Shown: one piece after another, positions 1 to 7,818 of the stretch
Position numbering within the stretch: position 1 is the first letter of the stretch
How the letters are laid out: every line of letters starts with the position of its first letter
Assembly (NCBI GenBank): GCA_031403155.1
Contig: JANNSX010000341.1
Coordinates: 1 to 13,001 of the forward strand
DNA length: 13,001 bases
Source: JANNSX01 sp031403155
Lineage (GTDB): Bacteria; Pseudomonadota; Alphaproteobacteria; Rhizobiales; Hyphomicrobiaceae
Reading direction: 5' to 3'
The notes under the pieces: generated by a model
What the model saw: the letters and a program-made list of their open reading frames with translations, nothing else
Database searches by the model: none
What the model was told of the DNA's origin: nothing
Translations under genes and position numbers: made by a program

Positions 1-327
1 CTGATCGGGATCAACGCCGTCGTGATGGACGGCGCCGTGATCGGGCGCGGGTCGATCGTCGCCGGCGGCGCGATGGTGCGAGAGGGCAGCGTCTTTGCGC
101 CCGGCTCGATCATCGCCGGCGTGCCCGCCAAGCAGATCGCCGAGCGCGACAATGCCCGCGCGAACCGGCTGAACGCCTGGCAGTATCACTGGAACGCCCA
201 GGCCTATCGCCGCGGCCACCATCGCTCGTGGACGGGACCCGAATACGAAGCCTGGCACCGGGAGATCGCCGCGAAGATCGAGCGCGACGAAGATCTCGCC
301 GCCGCGCCGCGGCGCCCGCAAACATAG
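1..327 (+). CDS. Gamma-carbonic-anhydrase-like hexapeptide protein, C-terminal part (5' end outside window)
   Basis: The frame is open from base 1 (LIGINAVV...) and ends at TAG 325-327, so only the last ~108 residues are visible. They show left-handed beta-helix hexapeptide spacing (GAVIGRGSIVAGGAMV, then GSVFAPGSIIAGVPAK), closing with the G-V-P-A-K turn common in gamma-carbonic anhydrases and PaaY/CaiE-type hexapeptide proteins. A helical, charged tail of ~60 residues follows, rich in Arg, Trp and His. The His residues that would bind zinc in true gamma-carbonic anhydrases lie upstream of the window, so enzyme activity cannot be judged. The next reading frame starts 17 bp downstream on the same strand, so co-transcription with the oxidoreductase genes is possible. 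An acyltransferase of the same fold is the main alternative. Confidence 0.75.
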   Translation: MIGINAVVMDGAVIGRGSIVAGGAMVREGSVFAPGSIIAGVPAKQIAERDNARANRLNAWQYHWNAQAYRRGHHRSWTGPEYEAWHREIAAKIERDEDLAAAPRRPQT

Positions 328-344
328 TCGGCATCGGAGTTTGA

Positions 345-539
345 ATGGACTCGCCCTTGCGCGGCGGATGTTCTTGCGGCGAGGTCCGATATCAGGTCGA
401 CGGACCGCTCGGGCCGCTCGTCAATTGTCACTGCCGGTCATGCCGGCGCGCTCACGGCGCGGCCTTTGCCACTTCCACTCTCGTTCGCAGTGCAGACCTG
501 AGCTTGGTATCGGGCGACCCCAGTACGAAGGAAGTGTTG
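345..539 (+). pseudogene. Truncated GFA (CENP-V/GFA) domain, N-terminal half only, in frame with the downstream gene
   Basis: ATG 345 opens a frame encoding GGCSCGEVRYQV and then NCHCRSCRRAHGAAF. These are the first two zinc-binding cysteine groups of the glutathione-dependent formaldehyde-activating (GFA) family (Cys9, Cys11, Cys28, Cys30, Cys33). GFA proteins are normally about 115-150 residues and carry a later CxxC that completes the zinc site. Here the match stops at about residue 58 (LSLVSGDPS), and the frame runs without a stop into the oxidoreductase whose own start is at 540. The simplest reading is the remains of a GFA gene whose 3' half was deleted, leaving an accidental fusion. 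A functional 531-residue fusion starting at 345 cannot be excluded. The start context (ggagtttga before ATG) is a weak ribosome-binding site. Confidence 0.5.
528..534 (+). promoter_or_regulatory. Ribosome binding site deciding the start at 540
   Basis: AAGGAAG lies 5 bases before ATG 540. This is a much better Shine-Dalgarno match than anything before the upstream in-frame ATG 345. It supports translation of the oxidoreductase subunit starting where the sarcosine-oxidase-alpha-like domain begins. Confidence 0.55.
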
Positions 540-1940
540 ATGCGGATCTTCTGGAACGGCACGGCCATCGCGGCGCGGGACGGCGATACGGCGGCCGAGG
601 CGTTGCTCCGGCGCGGCATTCGCAGCATCGGCACGACACGCAAGCGCCATCGTCCATTGGGCTATTCCGGCAGCTTCATCCAGGGGGTGATGGCCGAGGT
701 GGATGGCGTGCCGAATGTGCGGCTCGACCAGGCGGCGGCGCGGGACGGCCTGCGCATCACGGCGCAGAATGTCTGGCCGGGGCCCAAGCTCGATCTTCTG
801 AAGGCCGCGCGACTTGTTCCCGCAATAAGCGTGCGCGGCGGCTTCGAGCATCCGCGCTGGCTGCCGAGCGGCACGCGGCGCTTCGAGCGTTGGGAGGCGA
901 TGCTGAGCTTCCTCGCCGGCGAGGGGCGTTTGTCGCCGGAGTTCCCCAGCAAGACGGTCGTACCCGGAGAGAAACGGCAGGCCGACGTGGTTGTGGTTGG
1001 GGGCGGCAAGGCTGGATGCCGGGAGGCGGCGGCGCTCGCGGCGGCCGGCAAGACGGTCGTCCTCGTCTCCCGGCGCGAGATCGCGGCCGCACTTCCAGGA
1101 ACCGTTATCGTGCTTTCGTCATACGAAGCCTTCGGCGTCTATCGGGGCGGCCGGCTGATTGGCGCGGCGCCGCTCGATCCATCCAAGCCCGCCATCGTCA
1201 TCGAGACGGCCGAGCTGGTACTCGCCACCGGGCGCCGGTCGTGCCCGCCCGTCGTGCCGGGGAATGACCTGCCAGGAGTCATGGATGCACCGACCGCCAT
1301 TCGCCTCGCCGAGCGCGATGTCGATCTCGGCCGGGTCGTCGCATTGGGCACGGGCGCCGAGGTCGACGTTGCGGATGCGTTGCGCGATGCCGGGCAAGGC
1401 ATTGTCGCGACAGCTGCAATCGGAGCGCTCGAACGCATCGTCGGGCGCGGGCAGGTGACCGCCATCGACATCGGCCGCCGGGTCGCCTGCGATACGCTCG
1501 TGCATGCGGGTCCCTGGATCGCCGATCCCAATCTCGCGTTCCAGGCTTCGTCCGATGGAAAGCTCCGGCTCGCCAAAGGCCAGTTACCGCCAAACGTCCG
1601 CATCATTGGCGCGGCAGCACTTCCCGACGAGCCGGTGCACATAGGCACGCTCGCCGATGCGCGCCGCGCCTCGATCTGCCCTTGCATGGACGTCATGGGC
1701 GCGGAAATCCTCGACCTGATGGGCTCCGGCATGACGCATGTGGAGGAGCTGAAACGGCAGACCTCCTGCGGCATGGGTCCCTGTCAAGGACTTCCCTGCT
1801 GGGAGCTGATGCGAGGTCTCATGTTGAAGGCTTCCGATGGCCGCCACGGCGATGACCGCCCATCCCATCGCGGCCCCCGGCGCGGCTTGACGGTCGCGCA
1901 AGCCGCCGGCCTCGACGGCCTCGTGGAGCCACAACAATGA
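540..1940 (+). CDS. Sarcosine/opine oxidase alpha-subunit-like oxidoreductase with C-terminal BFD [2Fe-2S] domain
   Basis: The protein has 466 residues from ATG 540. A continuous frame from 345 would give 531. Residues 1-75 (MRIFWNGTAIAARDGDTAAEALL...) resemble the N-terminal ferredoxin-like domain of sarcosine oxidase alpha and HcnA. However, the stretch that carries cluster cysteines in HcnA reads RPLGYSGSFIQGVMAEVDG, with no cysteine, as in cluster-free sarcosine oxidase alpha. A Rossmann segment follows (DVVVVGGGKAGCREAAA, residues ~149-165), then a second glycine-rich turn (VVALGTGAEV). The C-terminus has a BFD-type [2Fe-2S] motif, with C-x-C at 380/382 (CPCMDV) and C-x4-C at 410/415 (CGMGPCQG). 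The aminomethyltransferase domain of full-length sarcosine oxidase alpha is absent, so the build is closer to opine oxidase subunit A or HcnB. It probably accepts electrons from the beta-like subunit, whose start overlaps its stop (ATGA). The substrate, likely a secondary or N-methylated amine, amino acid or opine, is not determined. Confidence 0.8.
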   Translation: MRIFWNGTAIAARDGDTAAEALLRRGIRSIGTTRKRHRPLGYSGSFIQGVMAEVDGVPNVRLDQAAARDGLRITAQNVWPGPKLDLLKAARLVPAISVRGGFEHPRWLPSGTRRFERWEAMLSFLAGEGRLSPEFPSKTVVPGEKRQADVVVVGGGKAGCREAAALAAAGKTVVLVSRREIAAALPGTVIVLSSYEAFGVYRGGRLIGAAPLDPSKPAIVIETAELVLATGRRSCPPVVPGNDLPGVMDAPTAIRLAERDVDLGRVVALGTGAEVDVADALRDAGQGIVATAAIGALERIVGRGQVTAIDIGRRVACDTLVHAGPWIADPNLAFQASSDGKLRLAKGQLPPNVRIIGAAALPDEPVHIGTLADARRASICPCMDVMGAEILDLMGSGMTHVEELKRQTSCGMGPCQGLPCWELMRGLMLKASDGRHGDDRPSHRGPRRGLTVAQAAGLDGLVEPQQ

Positions 1941-3118
1941 GCAAGGCCTCGCTCGATCGGCGCATCGTCATCATCGGCGGTGGCATCCATGGCCTCGGCA
2001 CGGCATTCCACCTTGCCCATCTTGGTTTCACAAACATCCGTGTGCTCGATGCCGGCTATTTCCAGGGCGGCGCCTCGGGACGCAACGGCACCCTCGTGCG
2101 CGGCGGCTTTGCCTCCTACGAATGGACACGGCTGTTCGCGCACTCCAATCGCCGCTGGATCGAGTTGTCGAGGCTGCTCGGCGAGAACGTCATGTACACG
2201 CGGCGCAACTACCTGATCGTTGCGCAAACCGAGAAAACCCAAAAGCTCATCGAGCCCGCAGTGCCGATGCATCGCGAGCTTGGCCTTCAGTCGGAGATCA
2301 TCGATACGAAGGAGCTGAGGCGGCTCGCGCCTTGCCTCGACACGAAGACGGTTCTGTCAGCGGTCAATCTAAGGGATGGCGGCGTGGCTCCCCATCACGC
2401 GGCGATGAAGGGGTTCCTCAAGGCCGCCCGCCGGCTCGGCGTCGTGGTCGAATATGGCAAGAGCGTCACTCACATTGACCGCAGCGACAAGCGCATCACC
2501 GGCGTCGTCGCGGGAGATGAGCGCGTTCCCGCCGACATCGTCCTCCTCGCTGCCGGCGCGCAGAGCACCAGTGTAGCGAAACTCGCACACGTCGCCATCG
2601 ACGCCTTCCCGCAGCGCATCGAGGCCATGGCGCTGGAACCGGTCCGGCCGATCCTGCGCCCGGCCATCGCGTTGCCTGACCGGCTCTGCTACCTGCACCA
2701 GACGGCGCGCGGAGAAATCGTCGGCGGCTCGGAAGTACCGGAGCGGCCGCAGGATACGCTCACGACCGACCTTCCCGTCATGGCGCTGACGGCCAAGATC
2801 TACGCCGAGATGTTCCCGGCGTTTTCGCAACTGCGCATCCTGCGCCACTGGGCCGGCATGCTGCTCGCGACGCCCGATTGGGGACCGCTTCTTGGCCTCC
2901 ATCCCGATCTCGAGAATTTCTGGGTGAGCACTGGCTGGTCCTACGGCATCGCCGGCGCCGCCGGCACCACCGAGTTGATGGCGCTCTCGATTGCAACCGG
3001 CGAAACCCACGACCTCATCCGTCCCTTCGCCGTCGACCGTTTCCGCCGCGGCAAGCCCGTCGCCGAGGGCGCGATCGTGCTGGCGCCGAACGACCACACG
3101 GCCGTGGCGGCGCAGTAG
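1937..3118 (+). CDS. FAD-dependent amine/amino-acid oxidoreductase, sarcosine oxidase beta-subunit-like (DAO family)
   Basis: The protein has 393 residues, and its ATG overlaps the previous stop by 4 bp, indicating translational coupling. It begins with a classic FAD-binding motif (IVIIGGGIHGLGTAFHLA, residues 10-27), followed by GASGRNGT (45-52), the second flavin motif of sarcosine oxidase beta subunits. GGVAPHHAAM (148-157) lines up by eye with GG-x-A-x-H of sarcosine oxidase beta, where the His carries covalent FMN. His153 could therefore hold a second flavin (inference). The C-terminal SPSTGWS-like segment (WVSTGWSYGIAGAAG) and TELMALSIATGE complete the DAO fold. There is no signal peptide, so it is probably cytoplasmic. 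With its partner it would oxidise a secondary amine such as an N-methyl amino acid, glycine or an opine. Proline or hydroxyproline dehydrogenase-type activity is also possible. Confidence 0.82.
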   Translation: MSKASLDRRIVIIGGGIHGLGTAFHLAHLGFTNIRVLDAGYFQGGASGRNGTLVRGGFASYEWTRLFAHSNRRWIELSRLLGENVMYTRRNYLIVAQTEKTQKLIEPAVPMHRELGLQSEIIDTKELRRLAPCLDTKTVLSAVNLRDGGVAPHHAAMKGFLKAARRLGVVVEYGKSVTHIDRSDKRITGVVAGDERVPADIVLLAAGAQSTSVAKLAHVAIDAFPQRIEAMALEPVRPILRPAIALPDRLCYLHQTARGEIVGGSEVPERPQDTLTTDLPVMALTAKIYAEMFPAFSQLRILRHWAGMLLATPDWGPLLGLHPDLENFWVSTGWSYGIAGAAGTTELMALSIATGETHDLIRPFAVDRFRRGKPVAEGAIVLAPNDHTAVAAQ

Positions 3119-3205
3119 CCGGACTGTCGTACGGCATGCCGCCATAACGCCGAACGCAATCTCCATCCAACATCCGCGCGCACTCCAGATCTGGGCGAGG
3201 TGGCC

Positions 3206-3282
3206 TGGTGTGGCGTCGCGCCAAAGTTGACCAGTCGCGCTGCACGGTCGGAGTCAACTATGGCGCGATGAACGCCACACCA
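3206..3282. repeat. Palindromic repeat, copy 1 of two related copies
   Basis: The left arm at 3206-3231 (tggtgtggcgtcgcgccaaa followed by gttgac) pairs with 3253-3282 across a 21-base loop. Pairing is imperfect, with a 4-base bulge (ttca) and one unpaired base. The core gtcgcgccaaa is shared with the next palindrome 17 bases downstream. Lying 88 bases after the oxidoreductase stop, it could also slow or end transcription, though there is no T-run. Confidence 0.65.
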
Positions 3283-3298
3283 AGCTCATGATGTTGCT

Positions 3299-3369
3299 AG
3301 TGGCCCTCATGTCGCGCCAAAATCGGACGGACGCCCGGCGAGCATGCGATTTTGGCGCGACGGGCCACT
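3299..3369. repeat. Palindromic repeat, copy 2
   Basis: Perfect 15-base arms gtcgcgccaaaatcg (3311-3325) and cgattttggcgcgac (3347-3361) have a 21-base loop. Outer arms agtggccc (3299-3306) and gggccact (3362-3369) extend them, with a 4-base bulge (tcat) on the left. The layout, loop length, left-side bulge and gtcgcgccaaa core match copy 1, so this is a doublet of one repeat family, similar in layout to bacterial REP/BIME doublets. Confidence 0.7.
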
Positions 3370-3447
3370 CGTACTCGGCCCTCCGCCATGGAGCAGGGCA
3401 ATCGCATATGGAGTGGTGTCAAAGTCCGAGAGTTCGCCACGGAGCTT

Positions 3448-3823
3448 CCTCCCCCTTTTTATGGGGGAGGACCGCGCGCCTTGGACTTAGACCCGCAGAG
3501 GCTAAGTACTTAGGCGCGCCAAGGTGGGGGTGTTCGTGCAGCGTTGCGAGACGCGGCGAGCCCAGAGGCGCTCACGCAAGGCACTTTGCAGAAAAGGTGT
3601 GCAAGCGGGCGATTGGCAACGGATTGCCGGTGACACCAACATCGCAGAACGAGCACCCCCACCTATGTTCGAAAGCTATTTGGCTTGGCGCACCTTCTGT
3701 CGGCGAACCGGTTCCCACTTCGCCGGAAGGTGCGCACGAGGGTTTAGCTGACGCTAAACCCAAGGCGAACAGTCCTCCCCCGTCGTACCGGAGGCGCGCC
3801 TCCGGCGCGACGAAAGGGGGAGG
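3448..3823. repeat. Structured repeat-like element bounded by cctccccc/gggggagg hairpins
   Basis: Both ends carry the same hairpin arms, cctccccc...gggggagg, at 3448-3470 and 3774-3823. The right one encloses the 18-base palindrome ccggaggcgcgcctccgg (3788-3805). Inside, aggtgggggtgttcgt (3522-3537) pairs with acgagcacccccacct (3649-3664) with one mismatch. Further hairpins are at 3688-3697/3726-3735 with inner arms 3701-3707/3719-3725, and at 3740-3748/3753-3761 (gggtttagc/gctaaaccc, loop tgac). The dyads extend through most of the ~375 bases, as in a miniature mobile or dispersed intergenic repeat. No target-site duplication was identified. Confidence 0.55.
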
Positions 3824-3937
3824 GAAGGGAGCGGTGAGCCGAGCCGATTTTCAAGTCCGATGCCCCTGGACCATTGAGAGCGTGCGCCGCCGGGCGTTGA
3901 CCGGATCATCCTCCGATGCTCTGTTGCCGGCGGAACC

Positions 3938-4876
<939 letters not shown>

Positions 4877-4889
4877 GGAGAACCGATCC

Positions 4890-5177
4890 ATGACAGCCTA
4901 TGCCATCGTCGGCGAGAACATCCATGATCAGGCGATGTTCGATAGCTATCGCAAAGACGTGCCGCCGACCCTCGCGCCCTTCAAGGGCGAATTCGTCGTG
5001 CGCGGCGGCGCCTTCACTGTTCTGGAAGGCGAGCTGCCCTACAAGCGCCTCGTCGTCGTCGCGTTTCCCTCGCGGGCGGAAGCCGAGGCCTGGTACAAGT
5101 CGCCAGCCTACCAGAAGCTGCTGCCGTTGCGCTTGAAAAGCGCGACCGGTGTGTTCGTGATCGTGGATGGCGTGTGA
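4890..5177 (+). CDS. DUF1330 family protein
   Basis: The protein has 95 residues, the usual length for this dimeric alpha-beta barrel (ferredoxin-like) family. The family pattern is visible: AYAIVGENIHDQAMFDSYRKDVPPTLAPFKGEFVVRGG near the start, VVAFPSRAEAEAWYKSPAYQKLLPLR in the middle, and a terminal FVIVDGV strand. AGGAG at 4876-4880 lies 9 bases before the ATG and overlaps the kinase stop, so translation is probably coupled. DUF1330 proteins have no settled biochemical role. They are thought to be small ligand-binding or enzyme-like barrels, often in catabolic neighbourhoods. Confidence 0.85.
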   Translation: MTAYAIVGENIHDQAMFDSYRKDVPPTLAPFKGEFVVRGGAFTVLEGELPYKRLVVVAFPSRAEAEAWYKSPAYQKLLPLRLKSATGVFVIVDGV

Positions 5178-5251
5178 TTTCAGGCCGGGAAGGACAAGCT
5201 CCGCAAAATGCCAAGTTCGCCCCGCTGATCTGGCGCAGATGCTTCCGTTTT

Positions 5252-5400
5252 CCGGCCCTCTCCCGTGGGGAGAGGGTGCCGACAGGCGGGAGAGGGGTGG
5301 ATCTTTGACGGCACTCACCAGCAAACGAGGAGAGGTCGATGATTGACTCAACCCCTCTCCCGGCGCTTCGCGCCACCCTCTCCCGAAGGGAGAGGGCCGG
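5252..5400. repeat. Inverted-repeat element of paired ccctctccc hairpins
   Basis: The left half (5252-5298) contains the small hairpin ccctctccc/gggagaggg (5256-5264, 5268-5276) and ends in cgggagagggg. The right half (5351-5400) is close to its reverse complement, starting acccctctcccg and ending with its own ccctctcccgaagggagaggg hairpin followed by ccgg. The ~50-base centre is unpaired. This is a compact nested palindrome between the DUF1330 and quinone oxidoreductase genes. It resembles dispersed 'ccctctcccg' intergenic elements found in many alphaproteobacteria and may also act as a terminator or mRNA-stabilising structure. Confidence 0.65.
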
Positions 5401-5459
5401 CTCACTCACACAATTCATCCGCTGAGGCGCTTTAGATCCTACTGCTATCGAGTTACTCC

Positions 5460-6236
5460 ATGCACGCCCATATCGTTCTCGCCCACCCGGAAGCGCAGTC
5501 CTACAACGCGCATCTCTGCAGTGTGGCGCGGCGGGCGCTCGAGGCCGAGGGCTGGTCGGTGACCGTGACCGATCTCTACCAATCCGGCTTCGACGCCTCG
5601 GAGCGCGCCGGGCACTACGCGAATCGCGCTCAGCCCGATCGCTTCGACGTCCAGCTCGAGCAGCGGCACGCCTGCGATACCGGATCGATCCCGCCTGAAG
5701 TCGCCGCGGAAATCGCCAACCTCGATCGCGCCGATCTCCTCATCCTCCAGTATCCGCTCTGGTGGCATCTGCCGCCGGCGATCTTGAAAGGCTGGTTCGA
5801 TCGCGTTTTCATTTATGGCGATGTCTACACGTCGAAGCAGCGCTTCGAGAACGGGCGCTTCAAGGGCAAGCGCGCGATCCTGGCGACCACCGTCGGCACG
5901 AGTGCCGCGACCTACGCGCACGACGGCCGCAGCGGCGACATCGACCTCCTCTGCTGGCCCGTCAACTTCTCGCTCGCCTATTTAGGCTACACGGTGCTCA
6001 CGCCGTATGTGTCCTATGGCGTGGAGGCGGGGTTGCGCTATTCGAGCGCCGAGGCCGTCGGGGCGCGGCTGAAGGCGAATGCGGAGAGCTGGGCGCAGAC
6101 CCTCAAGGCCCTCGATACCCGCGCGGCCATTCCCTTCAACCGCATGTCCGAATGGGGCAGCGACGGGCATATCATTCCCCAGGCCCCGGTCTACTCGCCG
6201 TTCATCCGGCGGAAGAAGGAGCTGGAATTGGAATGA
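5460..6236 (+). CDS. NAD(P)H dehydrogenase (quinone), flavodoxin-like fold
   Basis: The protein has 258 residues. It starts MHAHIVLAHPEAQSYNAHL, the phosphate-binding loop of the NQO1/MdaB/KefF family. The family signature QYPLWWHLPPAILKGWFDRV (97-116) is followed by FIYGDVY. Residues 125-146 (QRFENGRFKGKRAILATTVG) form the next conserved block. Such enzymes carry FAD or FMN and perform two-electron reduction of quinones or other electrophiles with NAD(P)H, in the cytoplasm. No clear Shine-Dalgarno precedes ATG 5460. It stands alone, flanked by a repeat upstream and 216 bases without a gene downstream. The C-terminal ~50 residues (SEWGSDGHIIP...) are longer than in KefF-type proteins and closer to NQO1-like ones. 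Confidence 0.88.
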   Translation: MHAHIVLAHPEAQSYNAHLCSVARRALEAEGWSVTVTDLYQSGFDASERAGHYANRAQPDRFDVQLEQRHACDTGSIPPEVAAEIANLDRADLLILQYPLWWHLPPAILKGWFDRVFIYGDVYTSKQRFENGRFKGKRAILATTVGTSAATYAHDGRSGDIDLLCWPVNFSLAYLGYTVLTPYVSYGVEAGLRYSSAEAVGARLKANAESWAQTLKALDTRAAIPFNRMSEWGSDGHIIPQAPVYSPFIRRKKELELE

Positions 6237-6452
6237 TCAGGCATAGTCCTTGATCACGCGGGCCCCCAAGCCGCAGTGCCACAAACGCGGTACCGGTGCG
6301 GCGCCAGGCGGACGGCGGGACGCTCGGTCCCCGACTTCGGTATTGCAAGGCGGATGGAACCTGCGAAAATCGCTCGCGGGCCGGTTGCCCGGTTCTGGCC
6401 TTGAAGCGCGCCGCACGATGGAGAGCCGGCCAATGGTCGAAGGCGACACGCC
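6237..6452 (+). other. 216-base gap upstream of the methanethiol-oxidase-like operon
   Basis: No gene is evident. The only symmetry seen is tgatca at 6234-6239 (overlapping the previous stop) and again at 6251-6256, forming a short inverted pair. Any promoter for the downstream four-gene unit would have to lie here, but no sigma-70-like -35/-10 pair is convincing in this GC-rich stretch. Short Arg/Pro-rich frames on both strands are judged random. Confidence 0.4.
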
Positions 6453-7814
6453 ATGACGGACGCCCCTTGCCACCACTGCGGGCCGGGCTACGCCTCGCCG
6501 ATGGAGGCCATGAAGGCGCCGCGCGAAAAGCTCCTCTACACGGTCGCGCTCTATATCGGCACCGGCATCCAGAAGCCCGACTACCTCGCCACCATCGACG
6601 CCGATCCCGACAGCCCGACCTACAGCCAGGTGATCAGCCGGCTGGAGATGCCCGGGATCGGCGACGAGTTGCACCATATGGGCTGGAATGCCTGCTCGTC
6701 CTGTCACGGCGATGCCAGCAAGGAGCGGCGCTATCTGATCGTGCCGGGCGTCCGCTCGTCCAATCTGCACATCGTCGACACGGCGACCGATCCGGGAAAG
6801 CCCCGGCTGCACAAGGTCATTCAAGGTGCGGAGATCAAGGCCAAGACCAATCTCTCGGCACCCCATACCGTTCACTGCCTCGGCTCCGACATCATCATCT
6901 CGATGCTGGGCGACGCCCAGGGCAATGCGCCTGGCGGCTTCCTGCATCTCAACCAGGATTTCGAGATCGTCGGCCGCTGGGAACGTGACCTGGGGCGCAT
7001 GAAATTCAACTACGATTTCTGGTACCAGCCGCGCCACAACGTCATGGTCTCGAGCGAATGGGCGGCGCCCAACACCTTCATGCCGGGCTTCGATCTGGAA
7101 GAGGTCGGGCACTTGAAATACGGCCGCGAAATTCATTTCTGGGATCTTAAGGAACGCAAGGTCACGCAGACCTTCTACCTCGGCGAGGACGGGCTGGTGC
7201 CACTCGAGGTCCGCTTTCACCACAACCCGGATTCAAGTCACGGCTTCGTCGGCGCGGCCCTCTCCTCCAACATCATTCACTGGCACAAGCAGGATGGCGC
7301 CTGGGTGTGGGAGAAGATCATCGACGTCGAGAATGTCCGCCATCCGGAGTGGCCGATCCCGCTCCCCGGCCTCATCAGCGTCATCCTCATCTCCATGGAC
7401 GACCGCTTTCTCTATTTCTGCAACTGGCTGCATGGCGACATCCGCCAGTACGACATCACCGACCCCTCGCATCCCAAGCTGACCGGGCAGGTTTGGATGG
7501 GCGGCCTGCTCGGCCGGGCTCCGGAAGTTCACGGCCACAGAATAGCGGGCGGGCCGCAGATGATCCAGCTCTCCCTCGACGGCCGCCGCCTCTATGTCAC
7601 CACCTCGCTGTTCTCGACCTGGGACAACCAGTTCTATCCCGAGATGCGCACCACCGGCGGGGCCATGCTGATGGTCAACTGCGATACCGAGAAGGGCGGC
7701 ATGGCAATCGACAAGCGTTTCTTCGTCGACTTCGGCAAGGAGCCGAACGGTCCGGCGCGCTGTCACGAGACGCGCTATCCGGGGGGTGACTGCACCTCCG
7801 ACATCTGGCTTTGA
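6453..7814 (+). CDS. mtoX: Selenium-binding protein 56 family / methanethiol oxidase homologue
   Basis: The protein has 453 residues, close to the usual ~460-470 of the SELENBP1/MtoX family. Hallmarks are HHMGWNACSSCHGD (74-87), with the conserved C-x2-C (Cys81, Cys84) tied to selenium binding. His-rich blocks consistent with the copper site of methanethiol oxidase include SAPHTVHCLG, VRFHHNPDSSHGFVG and VHGHRIAGGPQ. The C-terminus FVDFGKEPNGPARCHETRYP followed by GGDCTSDIWL is diagnostic. Characterised bacterial MtoX oxidises methanethiol to formaldehyde, sulfide and hydrogen peroxide in the periplasm. Here the N-terminus (MTDAPCHHCGPGYASP) has no signal peptide, as in eukaryotic SELENBP1, so a cytoplasmic location is likely. 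The SCO1 and MauG-like genes that accompany mtoX in methylotrophs are not visible. The start has only a weak ribosome site (gaaggcgac). The family assignment is firm; the exact substrate is not. Confidence 0.9.
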   Translation: MTDAPCHHCGPGYASPMEAMKAPREKLLYTVALYIGTGIQKPDYLATIDADPDSPTYSQVISRLEMPGIGDELHHMGWNACSSCHGDASKERRYLIVPGVRSSNLHIVDTATDPGKPRLHKVIQGAEIKAKTNLSAPHTVHCLGSDIIISMLGDAQGNAPGGFLHLNQDFEIVGRWERDLGRMKFNYDFWYQPRHNVMVSSEWAAPNTFMPGFDLEEVGHLKYGREIHFWDLKERKVTQTFYLGEDGLVPLEVRFHHNPDSSHGFVGAALSSNIIHWHKQDGAWVWEKIIDVENVRHPEWPIPLPGLISVILISMDDRFLYFCNWLHGDIRQYDITDPSHPKLTGQVWMGGLLGRAPEVHGHRIAGGPQMIQLSLDGRRLYVTTSLFSTWDNQFYPEMRTTGGAMLMVNCDTEKGGMAIDKRFFVDFGKEPNGPARCHETRYPGGDCTSDIWL

Positions 7815-7818
7815 CGCG

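Larger units (their letters stand above)
3119..3937 (+). other. ~820-base gene-poor interval filled with palindromes and repeat-like hairpins
   Basis: No reading frame here has convincing protein character. Those that exist are Arg/Ser/Pro-rich and cross strong hairpins. The interval holds two related palindromes (3206-3282 and 3299-3369), then a highly structured element (3448-3823), then ~115 bases of leader before the kinase gene. No promoter stands out. The amount of dyad symmetry suggests dispersed non-coding repeats rather than a decayed gene. Confidence 0.6.

Noticed and set aside
341..1267. 308-codon plus-strand frame overlapping the oxidoreductase alpha-like gene
   Set aside because: It is Arg/Gly/Ala-rich low-complexity translation in the wrong frame. 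The neighbouring frame carries the GFA, Rossmann and BFD motifs.
3206..3823. Possible CRISPR array or transposon with transposase
   Set aside because: There are no regularly spaced direct repeats with unique spacers and no transposase frame. The symmetry is inverted, not direct.
6237..7223. 328-codon minus-strand open frame opposite the methanethiol-oxidase homologue
   Set aside because: It is a shadow of the plus-strand gene with no recognisable domain, and its end only runs through the 216-base gap by chance.
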